Shown piece after piece: positions 59,488 through 64,000 of a stretch of DNA of 64,000 bases; positions within the stretch are counted from its first letter, which is position 1; every line of letters begins with the position of its first letter. The stretch spans positions 3,410,001-3,474,000 of the forward strand of contig OZ246946.1 of NCBI GenBank assembly GCA_965232015.1, given 5' to 3'. The stretch comes from JAJEAO01 sp963667635 (GTDB taxonomy: Bacteria; Acidobacteriota; Vicinamibacteria; Marinacidobacterales; Marinacidobacteraceae). A model generated the notes under the pieces. That model searched no databases. It saw only the letters and a list, made by a program, of their open reading frames with translations, and was not told the DNA's origin. A program made the position numbers and the translations under genes.

Positions 59488-60321
59488 ATGCCCCCGGACC
59501 GCAGCCCTCTCTTTGAGGCGCAGAACGCACCTCGCTACGAACGTCAGTCGCTTATCGCACAGTACGAGGCTGAGCACAGGTGCCGTCTTGTCGTAGTCAG
59601 TGACCCGCTCTTTCCGCATAGCATCGCACCGTTCGAGGAGGTCCTGTTCGACGTGGAGTTGGGCCAGGATCTTCACGTCGTCCTACGTACACCGGGTGGA
59701 GACGGCGAGACTGCGGTTCGACTCGCACGACAGGCACATGCTCGTTGCGACAGATTGACGGTAGTCATTCCGGATCAGGCCAAGAGCGCGGGGACACTCT
59801 TCGCGCTTGCCGCACACCGGATCATCATGGGTCCGACGAGTGATCTCGGACCCATCGACCCTCAGCTGCTTCTCCCGAATGGCTCTTTCGTAGCAGCGCG
59901 AGCCATCATCGCGTCGGTGGATGAGGCGGAGCGGAGGATTCAGGAGAATCCAGCCACGTATCCGCTCCACGCGTCGCTCCTCGCCGAAGTGACCGGGGTG
60001 CTGGTTCAGCAGGCGCGAGACGCCTTGGATCGGACCGATGACTTGCTGAATGCCGCCCTCGGGTGTGTGTCGGACCGTAGCGAGGGGGATATCCAGACGT
60101 TGGCGGAACGTGTCAGGGAGCCGCTGATCAAGGAGCCCAGGAGCCATTCCGCGATCGTCTCGTCAAGCGACGCGCAGCGGTTCGGTCTCCCGGTCAAGAT
60201 TGCTGACGCGGACTCGCCTCGGTGGAAGGACATCTGGCGGCTGTGGACCAAGTATGCCGTCCTGAACGCGGTCCGGATCTACGAAGGGCGCACTGCGTCG
60301 CTTGTCATTTCCTCTGCCTGA
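59488..60321 (+). CDS. SDH-family ClpP-fold serine proteinase
   Basis: The 277-residue protein has the crotonase/ClpP-like fold of the serine dehydrogenase proteinase (SDH/SppA-related) family. Typical parts are DLHVVLRTPGGDGETAVRLARQ, the nucleophile in IPDQAKSAGTLFALAA (Ser100), and GPTSDLGPIDPQL. A C-terminal helical part follows. There is no signal peptide or membrane helix, so it is probably cytoplasmic. Such proteins appear in phage-defence and mobile regions and may act as proteolytic effectors. It pairs with the 68-residue protein 12 bp upstream. Confidence 0.82.
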   Translation: MPPDRSPLFEAQNAPRYERQSLIAQYEAEHRCRLVVVSDPLFPHSIAPFEEVLFDVELGQDLHVVLRTPGGDGETAVRLARQAHARCDRLTVVIPDQAKSAGTLFALAAHRIIMGPTSDLGPIDPQLLLPNGSFVAARAIIASVDEAERRIQENPATYPLHASLLAEVTGVLVQQARDALDRTDDLLNAALGCVSDRSEGDIQTLAERVREPLIKEPRSHSAIVSSSDAQRFGLPVKIADADSPRWKDIWRLWTKYAVLNAVRIYEGRTASLVISSA

Positions 60322-60851
60322 GTCGGGTCGGCTCCGGGTGTAAGGGCCCTAAGGAAGGCGAGTGTCGCCCATTGGCCGACTGGGCCCATACGGCCCGGCT
60401 CAGATCACACGGGGAGCACTGCTCCGTCGGTCGTACTCGAGTTCGACAAGTCTCGGGTATATTTCGGGATGGAGCCTCGGGTCGAGGAACGGTCCACCGT
60501 GAACTTACGGCACCGCAGACAAGCCAGGTTGTCCGCGGGAGCCCCAGTTGCATGGAGTGAGGCTCTGATCGGCGCGCAAGCTCGTTGATGTGCTAACTTG
60601 AGCCTGGCATGCTCGACTTCACGAGGCGCATGTTGACCTCCGGTGCGCTGTCGACGAACAGGACAGTTCGGCCGCTCGGTGTCGAGCCACTCCGTGTCGG
60701 CGCGATCTTGGGTCCGTCGAGAGCGTAGTGGACAAGCAACCGTCCATGCCCACGGATCGGCGCCGAGGCCTCACTCCACGCCAAGGTCGCTTCGATGCGG
60801 GTGGGCTCGCGCCAGGTTGCGGCCGTCGGGTGACGGAGTTAGACTGTTCGC
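60322..60851. other. 530-bp region with one possible coding fragment
   Basis: Nothing firm lies here. On the minus strand, 60838-60593 is open and reads REPTRIEATLAWSEASAPI, then RGHGRLLVHYALDGPKIAP, then GRTVLFVDSAPEVNMRLVK, which has natural composition, but it has no ATG (a TTG occurs at 60784), no ribosome-binding site, and a stop just upstream. It may be the C-terminal remnant of a lost gene. GGGTATATTTCGGG at 60456-60469 is the most AT-rich spot. Confidence 0.3.
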
Positions 60852-61223
60852 ATGCGCCGAGACATTGACCTTTGTCGCCACATTCTCATCGAGATTGAGA
60901 GCTGGGACACGACTCAAATTCCGAAACAAATCAGATTGGATGGGTACTCCAAGGACCAGACCGGTTATCACGCTTGGCTCCTCGCAGAGGAGGGAATGGT
61001 CGTTGGGGTCGACGTGACGAGTCTCGGCGATTCGGTTCGCCAGTTTGCTCCCAGGAGCCTTACGTACAGGGGTCACGACTTTCTGGAACTCGGTCGGAAC
61101 GAGACCCGCTGGCAGAAGGCGAAGGCGCGTGTCCTGAAGGTCGGCGGGCCGATTACGTCTGACATCATGATGTCCCTGCTTCGGAATCTCGCGGCTCGCG
61201 CAGTCGGTTTGCCTGACGCGTGA
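60852..61223 (+). CDS. DUF2513-family protein
   Basis: This 123-residue protein has the DUF2513 pattern: MRRDIDLCRHILIEIES at the start, GYSKDQTGYHAWLLAEEGMVVGVDV in the middle, and LTYRGHDFLELGRNETRW followed by GGPITSDIMMSLLRNLA at the end. The family is a small alpha-beta protein of phages, plasmids and defence islands with a winged-helix-like look and no proven function. It stands between the protease and the restriction subunit gene. Confidence 0.85.
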   Translation: MRRDIDLCRHILIEIESWDTTQIPKQIRLDGYSKDQTGYHAWLLAEEGMVVGVDVTSLGDSVRQFAPRSLTYRGHDFLELGRNETRWQKAKARVLKVGGPITSDIMMSLLRNLAARAVGLPDA

Positions 61224-61267
61224 TCGAGCGGGGCTGGTCCGCCGGCCCTTCGGTTCTCGCTGCGGAC

Positions 61268-64000
61268 TCAGGCGGCCCAGCGGTCGGAGAGCGCTTCGGC
61301 CTGTTCGATCACGGTGCGGGTAGCTTCTTCGATGCGGGCGCCCGGGTAGTTGTGCTTGCGGAGGATGCGCTTGACGAGGCGACGGATGTTGGCGCGGACG
61401 TTCTCGCGAAGCGTCCAGTCGATCTTCACGCTGGCGCGGACCGTCTTGAGCAGTTCGCGGGCGATGGTGCGCAGCGTTTCGTCGCCGAGCACCGAGACGG
61501 TGCTGTCGTTCGTCCCCAGCGCGTCGTAGAACGCGAGCTCCTCCTCGGAGAGCCCGAGCGTCTCACCGCGGGCGCTCGCTTCGCGGATCTCGCGGGCGAG
61601 TTCGATGAGCTCCTCGATCACCTGCGCGGTCTCGACCGCACGGTTCCCGTAGCGCCGGATCGTCTCCTCCAGCATTTCGGCGAAGGAGCGCGCCTGGACC
61701 ACGTTCTTGCGCCCGCGGTTCGCGACTGCGCCCTCGATGAGCTTCCGTAGCAGCTCGACCGCGAGATTCCGGTGCTCCATGCCGCTCACCTCGGCGAGGA
61801 ACTCCTCGGACAGGACCGAGACGTCGGGCTTGTCGAGTCCGGCGGCGGCGAAGATGTCCACGACCTCCTCGGAAGTCACGGATCGCGAGACGATCTGGCG
61901 GATGGCGTAGTCGATCTCTTCGGCGGGGCGGGCCGTTCCGGGGGCGCGCTTGGCGAGCACGGCCTGGACGGCCTGGAAGAAGGCCACGTCGTCGCGGATG
62001 CGGGTCGTTTCCTCGTGCGGGACGGCGAGCGTGAACGCCTGCGAGAGCTCGCGCACGGCGCGGAGGAACCGCTTCTTGCCGTCGTCCTGCGCCAGGATGT
62101 GTTCCTGCGCGGCGGGCAACAGGGCGAGTCGTTCCGCCGGCGTACCGTTGGTCCACGCCGAGCGGTCGAACCCGTGGAACAGGTCGCAGCAGACCTCGTA
62201 CTTCTCGAGCATCACGGCTACGGCGTCCGCTTGATGCACAGTGGTGTCACCCCGGCCGCCGCTCTCGGTGTAGGTCGCGAGCGCCAGCTTCAGTTCGGCC
62301 GCGATGCCGAGGTAGTCCACGATGAGTCCGCCCGGCTTGTCACGGAAGACCCGGTTCACCCGGGCGATCGCCTGCATCAGGCCGTGGCCGCGCATCGGCT
62401 TGTCCACGTACATGGTGTGAAGGCTGGGGGCGTCGAAGCCGGTCAGCCACATGTCGCGCACGATGACGACCTGGAACGGATCCTGGGGATCGCGGAACCG
62501 TTTGGCGAGGTTTTCGCGCCGGCCCTTGTTCCGGATGTGCGGCTGCCAGTGCGGTGGATCCGACGCGCTGCCCGTCATGACGACCTTGATTCGGCCCCGG
62601 TCGCCTTTCTCGCCGCGCCACTCGGGTCGGAGGCGCGTCACCTCCCGGTAGAGGTCCACGGCGATGCGTCGGCTCATGCAGACGACCATCGCCTTGCCTT
62701 CCAGGGCGTCGAGGCGCCGCTCAAAGTGGGCGACGATGTCCTCGGCCACGAGCCCGAGACGCGGCGCCGCGCCGACGACCGCCTCGAGCTGCGCCCACTT
62801 TCGCTTCAGTTTCTCCCGGCGGGTGTCCTCCTCGCCTTCGGTCACGTCCTCGAAGTCCGGGTCGATCTGTGGGCGCGCGTCGTCGTCGAGCCTCAGCTTC
62901 GCGAGGCGGCTCTCGTAGTAGATCGGGACCGTCGCCCGGTCCTCGACCGAGCGGGCGATGTCGTAGATGCTGATCGTGTCGCCGAACACGGCTCGGGTGC
63001 TGGCGTCCGCCAACTCGATCGGGGTGCCGGTGAAGCCGATGAACGAAGCCCGGGGGAGGGCGTCGCGCATGTGCCGGGCATAGCCATCAATGAAGTCGTA
63101 CTGGCTGCGGTGCGCCTCGTCCGCGATCACGACGATGTTCCGGCGGCGCGACAGGAGGGGATGGCGGCCGCCCTTCTCCTCCGGGAAGAACTTCTGGATC
63201 GTGGTGAAAACCACGCCCCCCGATTCGACATCCAGGCGCTTCCGCAGATCGGTGCGGTTTGCGGCCTGGGCCGGGGGCTGACGGAGGAGGTCGGCACAGC
63301 GCGAGAAGGTGCCGAAGAGCTGGTCGTCGAGGTCGTTCCGGTCGGTGAGAATGACCAGGGTCGGGTTCTCCATGGCGGGCTCGCGGATGATCCGCCCGGC
63401 ATAGAAGGCCATCGTGAGGCTCTTCCCGGACCCCTGCGTGTGCCAGACGACGCCGATCCGGCGGTCTCCCGGATCGCCCCCGGATTGGGACGTGGCTCCG
63501 TATGCCTGCCTCGCCTCGGCGGCTCGCTGCGCCTCCTTCCGGAGCGACGCGGCGCGCAGGGTCTCCTCGACCGCCACCTCGACAGCGTGAACCTGGTGGT
63601 AGCCCGCCATCTTCTTGGCCAGCTTCCCGCTGCCGTCGTCGTCGAACACGGTGAAGTCCCGGAGGAGCGTGAGAAGCCGGAACCGGTCGCAAGTGCCGTG
63701 GAGCAGCACGTCGAGTTGGAGCTGATGCGGCCCGGCCTCCGTTCGGCCGTCCATCGTCCGCCACGGCTTGAACCACTCGCGCCCGGCGGTGAGAGTGCCG
63801 ATCCGGGCCTCCACACCATCCGAGGCGACGAGCGCCATGTTGAAGGCGAACAGGCTCTGTAACTCGCCCCTGTAGGTCTGAAGCTGCTGCCACGCCTTCC
63901 AGACCGTGGCCTTCTCGTCCGCCGGGTTCTTGAGCTCGATCAGCACGAGGGGAAGGCCGTTCACGAACAGCACGACATCCGGGCGTCGCTGGTGATCCCC
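61268..64000 (-). CDS. hsdR: Type I restriction enzyme R subunit (5' end outside window)
   Basis: The visible 910 residues lack only the N-terminus, which continues past the right edge. The nuclease domain (PDVVLFVNGLPLVLIELKNPAD, PD-(D/E)XK type) is followed by the two RecA-like helicase domains: Walker A VVWHTQGSGKSLTMAFYAG, Walker B VIADEAHRSQYD, and SFIGFTGTPI, then VVIVRDMWLTGFDAPSLHTMYVDK and QAIARVNRVF. The C-terminal helical region of about 300 residues binds the methylase core. HsdR translocates DNA and cuts unmodified DNA far from its site. The hsdM and hsdS genes must lie to the right if the system is complete; they are not downstream here. Confidence 0.95.
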   Translation of the reverse strand, partial: GDHQRRPDVVLFVNGLPLVLIELKNPADEKATVWKAWQQLQTYRGELQSLFAFNMALVASDGVEARIGTLTAGREWFKPWRTMDGRTEAGPHQLQLDVLLHGTCDRFRLLTLLRDFTVFDDDGSGKLAKKMAGYHQVHAVEVAVEETLRAASLRKEAQRAAEARQAYGATSQSGGDPGDRRIGVVWHTQGSGKSLTMAFYAGRIIREPAMENPTLVILTDRNDLDDQLFGTFSRCADLLRQPPAQAANRTDLRKRLDVESGGVVFTTIQKFFPEEKGGRHPLLSRRRNIVVIADEAHRSQYDFIDGYARHMRDALPRASFIGFTGTPIELADASTRAVFGDTISIYDIARSVEDRATVPIYYESRLAKLRLDDDARPQIDPDFEDVTEGEEDTRREKLKRKWAQLEAVVGAAPRLGLVAEDIVAHFERRLDALEGKAMVVCMSRRIAVDLYREVTRLRPEWRGEKGDRGRIKVVMTGSASDPPHWQPHIRNKGRRENLAKRFRDPQDPFQVVIVRDMWLTGFDAPSLHTMYVDKPMRGHGLMQAIARVNRVFRDKPGGLIVDYLGIAAELKLALATYTESGGRGDTTVHQADAVAVMLEKYEVCCDLFHGFDRSAWTNGTPAERLALLPAAQEHILAQDDGKKRFLRAVRELSQAFTLAVPHEETTRIRDDVAFFQAVQAVLAKRAPGTARPAEEIDYAIRQIVSRSVTSEEVVDIFAAAGLDKPDVSVLSEEFLAEVSGMEHRNLAVELLRKLIEGAVANRGRKNVVQARSFAEMLEETIRRYGNRAVETAQVIEELIELAREIREASARGETLGLSEEELAFYDALGTNDSTVSVLGDETLRTIARELLKTVRASVKIDWTLRENVRANIRRLVKRILRKHNYPGARIEEATRTVIEQAEALSDRWAA

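Noticed and set aside
60322..60851. Possible tRNA or small RNA gene in the gene-poor stretch
   Set aside because: I found no cloverleaf, no TTCRANY T-loop and no clear promoter-terminator pair.

Overview
This is a GC-rich stretch from a Gram-negative bacterium: it has TonB-dependent outer-membrane receptors, lipoprotein and Tat signal peptides, and an Sdh1-type succinate dehydrogenase (one large membrane anchor followed by flavoprotein and iron-sulphur subunits). The style (many exported amidohydrolases and peptidases, carboxypeptidase-like domains at the front of TonB receptors, dense GTG/TTG starts and ATGA overlaps) suits Gemmatimonadota or a related phylum. Ankyrin-repeat proteins, toxin-antitoxin pairs and insertion elements suggest a host-associated relative such as a sponge symbiont. 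The taxonomy is inference; no rRNA or marker gene is present to fix it.

Positions 1-35050 are mostly chromosomal housekeeping and metabolism. They hold an arsR-arsI organoarsenical pair; rho; hisS and trmJ; an M24 peptidase; a metal block (multicopper oxidase, two TonB receptors with acidic or His-rich loops, two tandem CDF efflux pumps, a ZIP-like permease) around a D-aminoacylase-like lipoprotein; a 2OG-Fe oxygenase coupled to an M19 dipeptidase; a TPR/VWA pair; sdhCAB; an exported formylglycine-generating enzyme divergent from pcm; a WYL regulator divergent from homoserine dehydrogenase; and two tandem sarcosine-oxidase-like flavoproteins. The third member of that amine-handling group, a class V aminotransferase, is split by an IS1182/IS5-like element. 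Removing the element with one copy of its 4-bp target duplication restores a 427-residue reading frame.

Positions 35450-64000 form an accessory island: the IS element, a RecB-like nuclease, a relic of an IS256-type transposase, a MazEF-type pair, two large ankyrin proteins plus a third remnant, a VapBC pair, a large three-gene operon, an Orc/STAND-like ATPase, an SDH-type ClpP-fold protease with a small partner, a DUF2513 protein, and an HsdR subunit running off the right edge.

The most striking locus is 46486-57294. Three translationally coupled genes encode (1) a 1310-residue fusion of a NERD nuclease, a kinase-like domain that has lost its catalytic residues, and a DptF-like P-loop NTPase; (2) an unrecognised 602-residue protein; and (3) a 1695-residue PD-(D/E)XK nuclease fused to a HerA-like ATPase, similar in layout to DptH/DndH. 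This looks like an anti-phage system built on the Dpt/Mad ATPase-nuclease plan, but without any modification enzyme in view.

A family of GC-rich repeats (an 18-bp palindrome plus a 13-bp tandem unit, CCGGGAGAACTGG) is scattered through the window. It lies between genes but also inside them: it lengthens the C-termini of three proteins and adds a loop to a fourth. No tRNA, rRNA or CRISPR array was found.
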